NCBI GenBank assembly: GCA_024711325.1
Contig: JANJTC010000005.1
Span: forward strand, 1,474,395-1,538,394
Reading direction: 5' to 3'
Source: Bacteriovoracaceae bacterium
GTDB lineage: Bacteria > Bdellovibrionota > Bacteriovoracia > Bacteriovoracales > Bacteriovoracaceae
Length of the DNA stretch: 64,000 bases
Positions 1 to 8,363 of the stretch are shown one piece after another (the stretch's first letter is position 1; each line of letters starts with the position of its first letter). The notes beneath the pieces are model-generated. The model was not told where the DNA came from. It worked only from the letters and a program-made list of their open reading frames with translations, and searched no databases. The position numbers and the translations under genes were made by a program.

Positions 1-838
1 CAACTATCAGAAATTTTGAATGCATACCATAGAACGGGTTTTCTTTGGACTTCCATCCAATGACTTCAATGCCTGAATTTTTCATGCGCTGAAGTTCTGA
101 CTTATAGCCGTGTCGCTGAGCTACGAGTGAATCCACTAGAATTTGGACTTTTACATTTCTTCTTCTTGCCTTGATGAGCTCTGCTGCCACTCGTTTTCCT
201 GTCGAATCGTCATGGAATCCCCATGTTGCGAGTTTAATACTCGAGTTGGCATTCCGGATAATCTCAATTCTCTTATCCATGGCACGGGAGTTGCTTTCCA
301 GGACTTCTGTTTTGTTCACAGTGGTCATGGGCATATTGGTCAACTTCAGGAATACTTGTCTGAAAGTTTCAGAGCGAAATGAAGAGACACGTGGAAGAGC
401 GTTTAAGAGGCGTTCCTGATTTTGCGTGATGGTCTCCCATCCTGGAAACTGATACCCTTTTTTGAAGTAACCACGATCATATAATTCTGAGCGGATTGCC
501 AACCCCAGGGTTTGAACGGCCAGCTCCTCACTTACATTTTTAAGGGCCGGAATTTTATTTTCTTTTTTGATGTTTCTAACCAATAGCAGAAGGCTTGAAT
601 CGAGTTTTTTACTGGACTCTAAATACCAGAAAGCTTCAAAAATTTGTTTTTCCGCCTCTTTAGGATCTGAACAGTTTATTTTAAGGCCAGCAATCCCTGG
701 CGTGAGAACTTGTAGCGCAGTGGGATTCTTCATCGCCCCTTTGATTTTCTGTAACCAAAGGTCACAGCTTTCATCCAGTGCGAAGGCCTGGGTTAAAGTT
801 ATTAAACTTATCAAGAGGTATCTGGTAAATGTTTTCAT
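1..838 (-). CDS. Phospholipase D-like exported protein, 3' end missing
   Basis: The gene reads leftward from an ATG at 838 and runs off the left edge. Its first ~20 residues form a signal peptide (MKTFTRYLLISLITLTQAFA). About 190 residues in, the protein has the typical start of a PLD domain: a stretch like SSIKLATWGFHDDSTG, then RRRNVKVQILVDS. The last visible residues, MHSKFLIV, are the beginning of an HxK(x4)D catalytic motif, so at least the first half of an active site is present. PLD-family enzymes hydrolyse or transfer phosphodiesters of phospholipids or nucleic acids. Two more PLD-family proteins lie in this window. The substrate cannot be told. It is transcribed divergently from the MarC gene. 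Confidence 0.8.
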   Translation of the reverse strand, partial: MKTFTRYLLISLITLTQAFALDESCDLWLQKIKGAMKNPTALQVLTPGIAGLKINCSDPKEAEKQIFEAFWYLESSKKLDSSLLLLVRNIKKENKIPALKNVSEELAVQTLGLAIRSELYDRGYFKKGYQFPGWETITQNQERLLNALPRVSSFRSETFRQVFLKLTNMPMTTVNKTEVLESNSRAMDKRIEIIRNANSSIKLATWGFHDDSTGKRVAAELIKARRRNVKVQILVDSLVAQRHGYKSELQRMKNSGIEVIGWKSKENPFYGMHSKFLIV

Positions 839-944
839 GGAACCATTATGTCAGGTTCTGAAAAAAACTGAGCTTGCCTTGTACTTTTTACAGCTCTCTT
901 TAGGGAAAAGGGCCTTCTTTTACGGTCAATGCTATAGTTTGGTA

Positions 945-1532
945 ATGGAAAGTATGTTTTTTAAAGCTTTTGTCTCATTGTTTGTGGCCATCGATGCTGT
1001 AGGGGCCTTGCCATTTCTGGTAGGTCTCACTAAAAATCTTAATGCTGCCGAGAAAAAAAGCCTGATTTATCGGGCCACCGGCTCGGCATTCTTTATTGGT
1101 CTCACATTCATTTTTGGTGGCCGTGCCATTTTTAATTTTCTTGGCATTACAGAAAGCGACTTTCGTGTTGCCGGTGGTTTACTTCTCATTGTTTTTTCCA
1201 TCCGAGATCTTTTAGATTCTTCCAGTCATCAAGGGGCCCCTGCTCCAACCCGTGTAGGGATTGTGCCGATTGCCGTCCCTTTAATGATGGGGCCTGCTGC
1301 TTTGGCCACATTAATGGTGGGGATAGAACAATATGGCCCGGTAACCACTATTCTAAGCCTGACATTAAATCTCCTCATTGTGTGGTTACTTTTCTCACAT
1401 GCTGGAAAAATTGTTAAGGTTCTGGGTGATGATGTGAGTGATGCTGTTAATAAGGTTTTTTCTCTCTTGATCGCTGCGATTGGAGTGATGCTGGTCCGCT
1501 CAGGGCTAATTGAAATGTTCGGTCTTAATTAA
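945..1532 (+). CDS. MarC/UPF0056 family integral membrane protein
   Basis: The 195-residue product is a multi-spanning inner-membrane protein of the MarC family. It starts with a hydrophobic helix containing FVAIDAVGALPFLVGLT, has the family core (IVPIAVPLMMGPAALATLM) around residues 100-120, and ends with a helix near IAAIGVMLVRSGL. The family's function is unsettled; early links to antibiotic resistance were withdrawn. The frame is open from 567, but the ATG at 945 gives the usual ~200-residue length. No Shine-Dalgarno sequence precedes it, and TATAGT at 933-938 sits seven bases upstream, so a leaderless transcript is possible (inference). The stop overlaps the convergent LysR gene by 8 bp. 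Confidence 0.82.
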   Translation: MESMFFKAFVSLFVAIDAVGALPFLVGLTKNLNAAEKKSLIYRATGSAFFIGLTFIFGGRAIFNFLGITESDFRVAGGLLLIVFSIRDLLDSSSHQGAPAPTRVGIVPIAVPLMMGPAALATLMVGIEQYGPVTTILSLTLNLLIVWLLFSHAGKIVKVLGDDVSDAVNKVFSLLIAAIGVMLVRSGLIEMFGLN

Positions 1533-2346
1533 CCCGGATATAGGATTTTTTCAAAGCCTCAAAGATCATTCTGCCTTCTTTAGATTTAATCATTTCTGGA
1601 TAACATGTTAGCGACAAATGATCTTTAAAGGTCGGGCCTTTATTGACTTTCTTTAGGTTCAGTTTCTGGGACTTCACGACCTGTGATGGTATAATTCCAT
1701 ATCCAGCACCAGAATTCGTCAGATGAGCAATGAGTTCCAGATTCTGCACTTCCACTGTTTCTCCGGGGGCCTCTTTCCAACGAGAGATAATGGAGTGGGC
1801 CTGGAGCATTTGAGGGTTGTAGATTAATTTAGACTGATATCTATTTTTCGATTCCCATACACACACATCATCTTCACCGATTGATTTAATGATGAGACCT
1901 TGAATCTGTAGTGGATTCATAACAATCCCAAAGTCAATCGAACCCTGGGCCACCATTTTATTTATTTCATTCGAGGATGAATTGATAATTTCCATGCCTA
2001 CTTCCGGGGCCTCTAGATGCATATATTTTAAAAAATCACCCAGAACAAACATTCCGACTGATGGGTGACAGCCAATTCGAAACTTTAAGCTTGTTTTTTT
2101 ACCCTTGATCTTATTCAGAACCGCCAAGGCTTCCTGAGCTTCTGGTAATAGTTTTTTTCCTTGTGGAGTAAGTTTCACTCCTTCGCGGCTACGAATGAAA
2201 ATAGGGTAACCCAATTCTGCTTCAAGTTTTTGGATGCCTAAAGACAGTGAGGGTTGCGCCATATTGAGCTTTTCAGAAGCTTCTGAGAGTGTCTTCGACT
2301 TAGAAGTCACAATGAAATTTTCCAGGTCTTTAAACGTGATACTCAT
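1525..2346 (-). CDS. LysR-family transcriptional regulator
   Basis: The 273-residue protein has an N-terminal winged helix-turn-helix (LENFIVTSKSKTLSEAS, then AQPSLSLGIQKLEAELG and FIRSREGVKLTPQG, residues ~8-62) followed by a substrate-binding-like effector domain. It is somewhat shorter than the usual ~300 residues. The ATG at 2346 was chosen because MSITFKDLENF is the normal LysR N-terminus; the upstream in-frame extension lacks similarity. It is divergent from the isonitrile genes starting at 2447, with about 100 bp between, the classical layout for a LysR regulator and its target operon. The effector is unknown; control of the cluster is inference from position. Confidence 0.88.
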   Translation of the reverse strand: MSITFKDLENFIVTSKSKTLSEASEKLNMAQPSLSLGIQKLEAELGYPIFIRSREGVKLTPQGKKLLPEAQEALAVLNKIKGKKTSLKFRIGCHPSVGMFVLGDFLKYMHLEAPEVGMEIINSSSNEINKMVAQGSIDFGIVMNPLQIQGLIIKSIGEDDVCVWESKNRYQSKLIYNPQMLQAHSIISRWKEAPGETVEVQNLELIAHLTNSGAGYGIIPSQVVKSQKLNLKKVNKGPTFKDHLSLTCYPEMIKSKEGRMIFEALKKSYIRVN

Positions 2347-2360
2347 GTATATGCCTTTAC

Positions 2361-2384
2361 CTATGGTAGTTATAGTTATTATAG
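2361..2384. promoter_or_regulatory. Candidate LysR operator in the divergent intergenic region
   Basis: The 100-bp region between the LysR gene and isnA holds CTAT-N7-ATAG at 2361-2375, which fits the LysR-type T-N11-A dyad. It is followed directly by TTATTATAG, giving a second ATAG half-site at 2381-2384. Position and symmetry suggest the regulator's binding site. This is sequence inspection only; AT-rich dyads arise easily by chance. Confidence 0.35.
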
Positions 2385-2446
2385 CATTAATAAATGATCT
2401 TGAGGCATGTATCAATAGGTAGAAAATCTTTTACAAGGATACAGGG

Positions 2447-3349
2447 ATGACCATTTTGACCCAAATCAGCGAAATCTTAAAAGAATACTCCTTTCACCTT
2501 GAAGAAGTCTTTGTGAGTGAGGTTCCCTTATTTAAACATATCGCTACCCGCATGAAGGAAGAACGGGAACTGGTGTTCCTGTTGCCGGCCTTCCCGGCAA
2601 AAAGTCCCAGTCCTTCAAAAACCTTGGGGCAACTACCGGACCTGGGTGAGGTTCTTGCCTTGCAGAATCTACAAAAACTCTGTGACAGGATTTCAAAGAT
2701 CTATAGTCCAGGCGCTAAAATAATCATTTGTTCAGACGGAAGAGTCTTTAGTGATGTCGTTAGAGTTAGTGATGAAAGTATCACTCTTTATCAGGAAGGG
2801 ATTAAAGATATCATTCAGGAGTTTAAACTTCACAGATTAGAGATATTTGCTCTGGATGATCTATACCCGGAGCTTGGAGGCGATGAACTCCGAGAGCGCC
2901 TTTTAAAGCAGTTTTCAAGGACACAGGAAGAATTAAGACTTTTAGTAAGAAATCAAGAAGATTATAAAAAGCTTTTTAATGGTCTCCACAAATTCCTCTT
3001 GGAGGATGAGCTCTCAATAAATAAGTTTTCGTCTAAAAATCAGATTGCCAAAGAGACTAAAGAGAGGACTTATGAACTCATGCGCAGGTCCGATGCATGG
3101 TCGGAACTGATTAATCATTATTTTAAAGATAAGTTGCGTTTATCTATCCATCCTTATCATCCAGAGCATGAAAAATTTGGAGTCAAGCTTGTTGCCAGTT
3201 CGAGTAAGTGGGCAACTCCCTGGCACAATGTAACGGTAAAAATCAAAGATAAGTTTGAGCTGATGCACCTAAGAGATGCTTTAAAATTGCAAGTGATGCC
3301 TAAGATGATGAAGGACAAATATGCTTATTTTGAAATCGCAGAATTTTAA
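2447..3349 (+). CDS. isnA: Isonitrile (isocyanide) synthase, DIT1/PvcA/IsnA family
   Basis: IsnA/PvcA enzymes convert the amino group of tyrosine or tryptophan into an isonitrile using ribulose 5-phosphate as carbon donor. The 300-residue protein carries the family signatures: LLPAFPAKSPSPSKTLG followed by LPDLGE at ~45-67, ICSDGRVFSDVVRVSDE at ~97-113, RTYELMRRSDAWSELI near 205, and RLSIHPYHPEH with a later TPWHNV near 240-265. Length is close to P. aeruginosa PvcA. A weak AAGG lies upstream of the ATG. The gene overlaps the following oxygenase by 29 bp, the usual isnA-isnB pairing. Whether tyrosine, tryptophan or another amine is used cannot be read from the sequence. Confidence 0.9.
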   Translation: MTILTQISEILKEYSFHLEEVFVSEVPLFKHIATRMKEERELVFLLPAFPAKSPSPSKTLGQLPDLGEVLALQNLQKLCDRISKIYSPGAKIIICSDGRVFSDVVRVSDESITLYQEGIKDIIQEFKLHRLEIFALDDLYPELGGDELRERLLKQFSRTQEELRLLVRNQEDYKKLFNGLHKFLLEDELSINKFSSKNQIAKETKERTYELMRRSDAWSELINHYFKDKLRLSIHPYHPEHEKFGVKLVASSSKWATPWHNVTVKIKDKFELMHLRDALKLQVMPKMMKDKYAYFEIAEF

Positions 3350-3989
3350 TGATGAAGCATTAATTGAATTTGCTCAAGGCCTGAGTTCCAAAACAGGGGA
3401 GCTTAAGGATAAACTTTTACATTGGGAGTTTGGTCCGATTATGCATATGAAGTATGATGTTAAGGCCAGTAACTATCTTTTTTCAAATGAGTCCGTTCCC
3501 TTCCACTGGGATGGTGCTTTTTATCGTGAACCCCATAAACTACTGTTCTATTGCACTCATACTGAAGGCATTGGTGGTGAAACGCTTTTCACAAATACAG
3601 AAAAAATCTGGGAGAGTTTAACTTTAAAGGAGCAAAAGGAATGTAGGAAGCTCATCATGGTTTATCGTACTGAAAAACGTGCGCACTATGGTGGAGAGAT
3701 TCAAATACCTTTAGTTCAAAAGCATCCTTTCACTGGTAAAACCATCTTACGCTTGGCCGAAAAAGTTGAAACATCACTTAATCCAGTTGAACTTAAGATA
3801 CTGGGATCTGCGAACTCTTCTGGCATTTATCAATTATTAAGAAAAAAGCTGTATGACCCAAGATTCCTTTACCTGCACCGATGGGAAGTAGGGGACGTGG
3901 TGATTTGCGATAACTTTACCTATCTTCACGGTAGAAAACCTCTTGGTCAAAACACCGGTAGAAGCTTTAAACGCATACAAATCCTATAA
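3321..3989 (+). CDS. isnB: Fe(II)/2-oxoglutarate oxygenase, PvcB/IsnB-like (TauD/TfdA superfamily)
   Basis: This is the partner oxygenase that typically desaturates or decarboxylates the isonitrile amino acid made by IsnA. The iron ligands are visible as H62-W-D64 (VPFHWDGAF) and H203 (NFTYLHGRKPL), with R214 as the likely 2-oxoglutarate contact. At 222 residues it is shorter than P. aeruginosa PvcB (about 290), lacking N-terminal sequence but keeping the whole catalytic fold. The start at 3321 lies inside isnA and has AAGGAC a few bases upstream; ATGs nearer the isnA stop are out of frame. Translation is probably coupled to isnA. The following P450 begins 10 bp after its stop. Confidence 0.87.
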   Translation: MLILKSQNFNDEALIEFAQGLSSKTGELKDKLLHWEFGPIMHMKYDVKASNYLFSNESVPFHWDGAFYREPHKLLFYCTHTEGIGGETLFTNTEKIWESLTLKEQKECRKLIMVYRTEKRAHYGGEIQIPLVQKHPFTGKTILRLAEKVETSLNPVELKILGSANSSGIYQLLRKKLYDPRFLYLHRWEVGDVVICDNFTYLHGRKPLGQNTGRSFKRIQIL

Positions 3990-3999
3990 GGAGAATAAG

Positions 4000-5235
4000 A
4001 TGTCTAAAATAACCCGAAATGGTGAATCTTTTCTGGATTTTAAGAAAAGATCCAAAACCACTGATTTTCCGACTTCATTTTGTCATTATATACAGAATTT
4101 TGGAGAGATTTATTTTTGGGAAAAGGGAAATTTCCATGTCATTACCAAGGCCCACCATGCTCGGGAGATTTTGACCAGCGATGCTTTTAGTGCAGACCGA
4201 AGTTCTTTTTTTATCTCTCGAATGCCTAAACTTGATCTTAGTTTAATTCCTGATTTTTTTGGAATCGTAAGTAAGATGATGGTGATGAGTGATGATCAGG
4301 CCCATGGCAAAAGAAGAAATCTGGCCGCTCATGGTTTTGAAGATCAGGTCCTCGAAAGGTTTTCGGAAAAGCTTCTTTGGACCGTTAAATTCTTGCTGGA
4401 AGAAATAAAAAATAAAAAAGAAGTGGAATTTGTTGAAAGTGTTGCAAAAAAGCTTCCTTCCTTAATCCTGGCCGACCTTTTTAGCATACCAGTGGAAGAG
4501 CGGGAGCAGTTTATTAAATGGTCGAACACCATGACTGGCTTCTTCGGTGGGGCCTCTCAATACAGAAACGAAGACGGCATTGAAGTCAATCAGGCCGCTC
4601 TCTCTCTTAAGCATTACTTTACAAAACTGATTGAAGATCGAAAACAAACTCCCGGTGAGGACTATGTGTCGCTATTACTGAATTCGCCTGAAATAGAAAA
4701 CTTTAGTCATGATGAAGTCCTCTCTCAGCTTATCATGATGTTAGTGGCGGGAATGGCAACAACTACAGACCAGATTAGTAATATTATGTTTCAATTGGCG
4801 ACCCATCCTGAAATACAGAAAGAAGTCCGTGAGAATAAGAATTTGATTCCTTCGATGATAGAGGAATGTAAACGGTTTGATCCTGCTGTTACTTTTATTT
4901 TTCGGGTGGTACGAAAAGAGACGTCGATCGGGGAACAAACAATGGACATTGGTGATGTTGTGTTTATCTCAACTCATGCAATCAATCGGGATATGAACTC
5001 CGAGCTTGCGCCCGATATTTTGAACATTCATCGGAAGGGGACTCATTTTGCTTACGGGTATGGTGCTCATTATTGCATCGGGGCCAGGCTGGCACGGATG
5101 GAAATGAAGGTACTATTTGAAGAATTACTCATTGGCCTACCCCCTTTTGAACTGGATCAGTCTAAAGATTCAATACGAGATCATTACTCCTTATCTTTTT
5201 CTGGTTTTCAACAACTTAACCTTATAATCAACTGA
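4000..5235 (+). CDS. Cytochrome P450, tailoring enzyme of the isonitrile cluster
   Basis: The 411-residue soluble P450 has the haem loop FAYGYGAHYCIGARLAR with Cys359 as ligand, the I-helix oxygen-activation motif MLVAGMATTTDQ, and the K-helix ExxR within IEECKRFDP. It resembles bacterial class I P450s needing a separate ferredoxin system; none is encoded nearby. The ATG at 4000 is preceded by AAGGAG at 3988-3993, which overlaps the isnB stop, so it is very likely the third gene of one operon. Its role is probably oxidation of the vinyl- or amino-acid isonitrile made upstream (inference). No terminator was seen in the 135 bp after the stop. Confidence 0.9.
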   Translation: MSKITRNGESFLDFKKRSKTTDFPTSFCHYIQNFGEIYFWEKGNFHVITKAHHAREILTSDAFSADRSSFFISRMPKLDLSLIPDFFGIVSKMMVMSDDQAHGKRRNLAAHGFEDQVLERFSEKLLWTVKFLLEEIKNKKEVEFVESVAKKLPSLILADLFSIPVEEREQFIKWSNTMTGFFGGASQYRNEDGIEVNQAALSLKHYFTKLIEDRKQTPGEDYVSLLLNSPEIENFSHDEVLSQLIMMLVAGMATTTDQISNIMFQLATHPEIQKEVRENKNLIPSMIEECKRFDPAVTFIFRVVRKETSIGEQTMDIGDVVFISTHAINRDMNSELAPDILNIHRKGTHFAYGYGAHYCIGARLARMEMKVLFEELLIGLPPFELDQSKDSIRDHYSLSFSGFQQLNLIIN

Positions 5236-5369
5236 TATAAACTGAATGTGTTAAGACTTTATTATTAAGGAGGGCAGTTAAGATATTTAGAAAGGAATAA
5301 AACTTAAGGGCCTGGTTTAAATTTTAATTTTAAATTAAGGAGCTAGCTGATTCTAGGCGATAAGTATGT

Positions 5370-6755
5370 ATGTCAATTCTCATTTGTGATCCTGATATGG
5401 CCTGGGCCGAAAAGGTACGTAAGCACTTTACGCAGCTCAATTTAGTTGCGGACATTGCAAACAATGGAAAAGAATGTCAGCTTAAAATTTATAAAAATAA
5501 ATTCGAATGTGTCATCTTAGATATTGATACTATTCACCATTCTGGTGCTGAGGTTTTAAAGTTCATCAGACTTAACTTCCCAATGATTCGAGTCGTTTTG
5601 ACTGTATCAAGTTCTAAAAGGCTTGATGAGTTGCTGATTGTTAAAGAAGACCTGGCCAATATGGGAGTTTCAACATTGTTGGTTAAACCTTATGGACTGG
5701 ATAAAATTCTCAGTGTTGTTGAAGAACAGAACTTCCATTCCTCATGGAAGAGCATTATTGAAAACGATGTCCTCGAGGAGGAGGTCGAAGTTACTGTCCA
5801 GGATAATGAATTTACAAAAATAGACTTGCATCTCTTGAGCCTGGATAATGCAGCTATCTTTGACTGCTACGTTAGGCTTACAAAGAATAAATACATTAAG
5901 ATTTTTAACCGTGGTGATGTCTTTAATAAAGAAAGAATCGCTAAGCACTTTTCTTCGAGCAAAGACAAGTCAATCTATTTCAAGACCAAAGATCGTTCGG
6001 TTTATATTAACTTTATGAACGACTTCATCTTAAAGACGGTACAGAGCAATGAGGCGACAACTTCTAAAAAGGTGTTACTGGCCAAAAGCCTGACTGAAAA
6101 ATACATTGAGGAAGTCTATACCAAAGGTCTTCATCCCCAATTAATGAATGAAGGCAAAAAAGTTTGTGAGAATATGTATGACATCATTTTGGGAAGTAAG
6201 GATCTATCAATTCTTATGAGAGATTATAGAGAGAATGGAAATGATGATCTGGCCCATTGTTTTTTAACCTCTTTTTTTAGTGTGATGATTGCTAAAAATT
6301 TAAATTGGAAAAGTAGCCGAACAATTGAAGCTGTCGCTTTGGGTGGTCTTATTCATGATATCGGGAAGTTAAAACTTGATCGGAAAATTAGGAGTAAAAG
6401 AGTCAGTGAGTTAACTGAGTTTGAACTTGCCCAATATAAAAGGCATCCTGAATTAGGTGCTGATTTACTCCAGAACTGTTCAGGCATCAGTGAATCAGTC
6501 ATCCAAATTGTTTATCAGCATCATGAGTATATGGGAGGAGACGGTTTTCCCAATAAACTAAGTGGGGCCAAAATTTATCCATTGGCAAAAGTCGTTGGTT
6601 TGGCCAATTCTTTTGTCCATGATATGATTGAATTGAATACAAACCCACTGGATACGATTAAGGCGCTTATTTCTAACCGGAATAAAGTCCTAAGATTTGA
6701 TCCTTTGATTGTTAAAGCATTGATAAGTAGTTTTATAAAATCGGAAGAAAAGTGA
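5370..6755 (+). CDS. Response regulator with HD-GYP-type output domain
   Basis: Residues 1-115 form a receiver domain with the phospho-acceptor in CVILDIDT (Asp51) and the conserved Lys in LLVKPY. A middle region of about 180 residues is unassigned. The C-terminal ~170 residues are an HD-GYP domain: LIHDIGKLKLD, a later KRHPELGADLL, and QHHEYMGGDGFP. HD-GYP domains hydrolyse cyclic di-GMP. Here the GYP triad reads GFP, but the HD and HHE metal ligands are present, so activity is plausible though not assured. It is the first gene of a three-gene signalling operon and its stop overlaps the next start as GTGA. Confidence 0.85.
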   Translation: MSILICDPDMAWAEKVRKHFTQLNLVADIANNGKECQLKIYKNKFECVILDIDTIHHSGAEVLKFIRLNFPMIRVVLTVSSSKRLDELLIVKEDLANMGVSTLLVKPYGLDKILSVVEEQNFHSSWKSIIENDVLEEEVEVTVQDNEFTKIDLHLLSLDNAAIFDCYVRLTKNKYIKIFNRGDVFNKERIAKHFSSSKDKSIYFKTKDRSVYINFMNDFILKTVQSNEATTSKKVLLAKSLTEKYIEEVYTKGLHPQLMNEGKKVCENMYDIILGSKDLSILMRDYRENGNDDLAHCFLTSFFSVMIAKNLNWKSSRTIEAVALGGLIHDIGKLKLDRKIRSKRVSELTEFELAQYKRHPELGADLLQNCSGISESVIQIVYQHHEYMGGDGFPNKLSGAKIYPLAKVVGLANSFVHDMIELNTNPLDTIKALISNRNKVLRFDPLIVKALISSFIKSEEK

Positions 6756-8353
6756 ACCCGCTTAAAGTACATTACTTAGGGGATGATCCTGATTTTATTA
6801 AAAATATTCAGGAATTCATTCAACAAAAAAAGCTGCTTGTTACTCTTTCTCATTCATTGGAGGAGCCTCTCTCCATTTGTCTGGATATTTCACCCCTTAT
6901 TATTTTTCTTGATTTCACTAGCTTTACATGTTGGGACCTCTATATTCGTCAGACATGTTTCATAAAACGTACCACCCGATTTAAACCCGTGCTGTTTGTA
7001 GGCCTGTTTAAAGATGAGGAAGAATTAAAGAAAAATGATTTTATTTTTGCTTCTGGCATTCAGTTCAGCTTTATTAAGGGAGGAGAAAATCAATCCCTGT
7101 TTCGAGACAGTCTCTATATCGCTTTTGATGAAAAGATCTCCTATCCCAATTATGCGGTCGCAAAAGGTCTTCTCCAGACAATTACAGCGGGGATCTGTTC
7201 GGCAGTGACTGAAATTCATCCTGGTGGAATGACGATTGAAACAGATTTAGAATTAGGTCAGAGTCAATTAAGCATTGTTCAGAAACTCTTTCCTGATTTA
7301 GTGAAAATCGAGGCCATTAACGATCCAGAGCTTGCCCTAAGGTACCCCATGTTATCTTCCATCGAATCCCTTTTTCCGGTCGCCGACCCATGGGAAGATG
7401 ATACAGAGAGCTCGATATTGCCCGAAACGGTTGAGACCTGGATTGATCTTCATAAGGAGCATTTGGTTGATAAAAGAGACTCTGTATTTATTGTCGATTC
7501 CACTTTCTCCATTTTTAAGGATGCCTTTAAAATTGATAATGAATCTCAACTGCATACCCTTTACTTTGAAACACTGGCAGATACCAGGGGCTTCCTTGAA
7601 AAAGTCAGGCCTCCTCTTATTTTTATCGATATTAATGAACAAGACGAAGAACCCAATTCACTCCACCAAGCGGAGAAACTTCTTGAGTTAATTAGAAATC
7701 AGGAATCTTATCTCCCAATTCTTATCCTAAGTAATATGGCCACTTCCTCTTCGGCCCTGCAGAAATTTTTTAATTATAATTTTGTGATTTGCCTTCCTGA
7801 AAGACTTGTAGGAGGAATGATTGAAAAATTCTCTGACTTATATTTAAAAAAGAAGTTAAATAAGAGCAAATCCTTTACTTATACACTTTCGCCTTCTTCA
7901 AATCTTCGCACTCTCGATGTTAATTTTGAAATAACAGTTATAAGACTGACTGAGCATGAAATAATCTTCAAAAGTGATGTGCCTTTACCGATGTTTACAG
8001 TTCTACATTTTATTCACCCAGTTGAATTTTATGCTACTTTAGTTCCTCACTTCTTAGATAATGCTGAAAGCCGGGACGAACGGATCAGAATCGGACTGAT
8101 TCATGGTGTTTCGGAGAAAAAACTAGAACTACTTAGACAATTCGTGAATCTCCTGATCGTTAAACCAACACTGGATTTTAAGACTGATATCAAGACCCAT
8201 CTAATACCAGTAAAAGAAGAGAAAAAAGATGAAACGAAAAGTGAAAAGAAAGAAGACGTATTCTTAGAGCTTGAGATCCCGAAAAAAGTTGATAAAGTTA
8301 TGAATGAAATTCCCAAAAGAAAAGTTAGATTTCAAGGGAAATCAAAATTATAG
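6752..8353 (+). CDS. Multi-domain signalling protein with two receiver-like folds
   Basis: The gene starts with GTG in a GTGA overlap with the HD-GYP gene, so it is probably translationally coupled. The 533-residue protein has a receiver-like N-terminus (KVHYLGDDPDF, then LIIFLDFTSF) and a second receiver-like segment around residues 245-380 (VFIVDSTFS, then PPLIFIDINEQ and LPILILSNM). Both seem to lack a full set of phosphorylation residues. A beta-rich region around 385-470 could be PilZ-like, but that is a weak impression. The C-terminus is Lys/Glu-rich. I recognise no named family; operon context points to a scaffold or integrator for the neighbouring receiver proteins. Confidence 0.7.
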   Translation: MNPLKVHYLGDDPDFIKNIQEFIQQKKLLVTLSHSLEEPLSICLDISPLIIFLDFTSFTCWDLYIRQTCFIKRTTRFKPVLFVGLFKDEEELKKNDFIFASGIQFSFIKGGENQSLFRDSLYIAFDEKISYPNYAVAKGLLQTITAGICSAVTEIHPGGMTIETDLELGQSQLSIVQKLFPDLVKIEAINDPELALRYPMLSSIESLFPVADPWEDDTESSILPETVETWIDLHKEHLVDKRDSVFIVDSTFSIFKDAFKIDNESQLHTLYFETLADTRGFLEKVRPPLIFIDINEQDEEPNSLHQAEKLLELIRNQESYLPILILSNMATSSSALQKFFNYNFVICLPERLVGGMIEKFSDLYLKKKLNKSKSFTYTLSPSSNLRTLDVNFEITVIRLTEHEIIFKSDVPLPMFTVLHFIHPVEFYATLVPHFLDNAESRDERIRIGLIHGVSEKKLELLRQFVNLLIVKPTLDFKTDIKTHLIPVKEEKKDETKSEKKEDVFLELEIPKKVDKVMNEIPKRKVRFQGKSKL

Positions 8354-8363
8354 GAGTACTTTT

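Noticed and set aside
143..419. Plus-strand frames at the left edge
   Set aside because: They lie antisense to a clear phospholipase D-like gene with signal peptide and HKD start.
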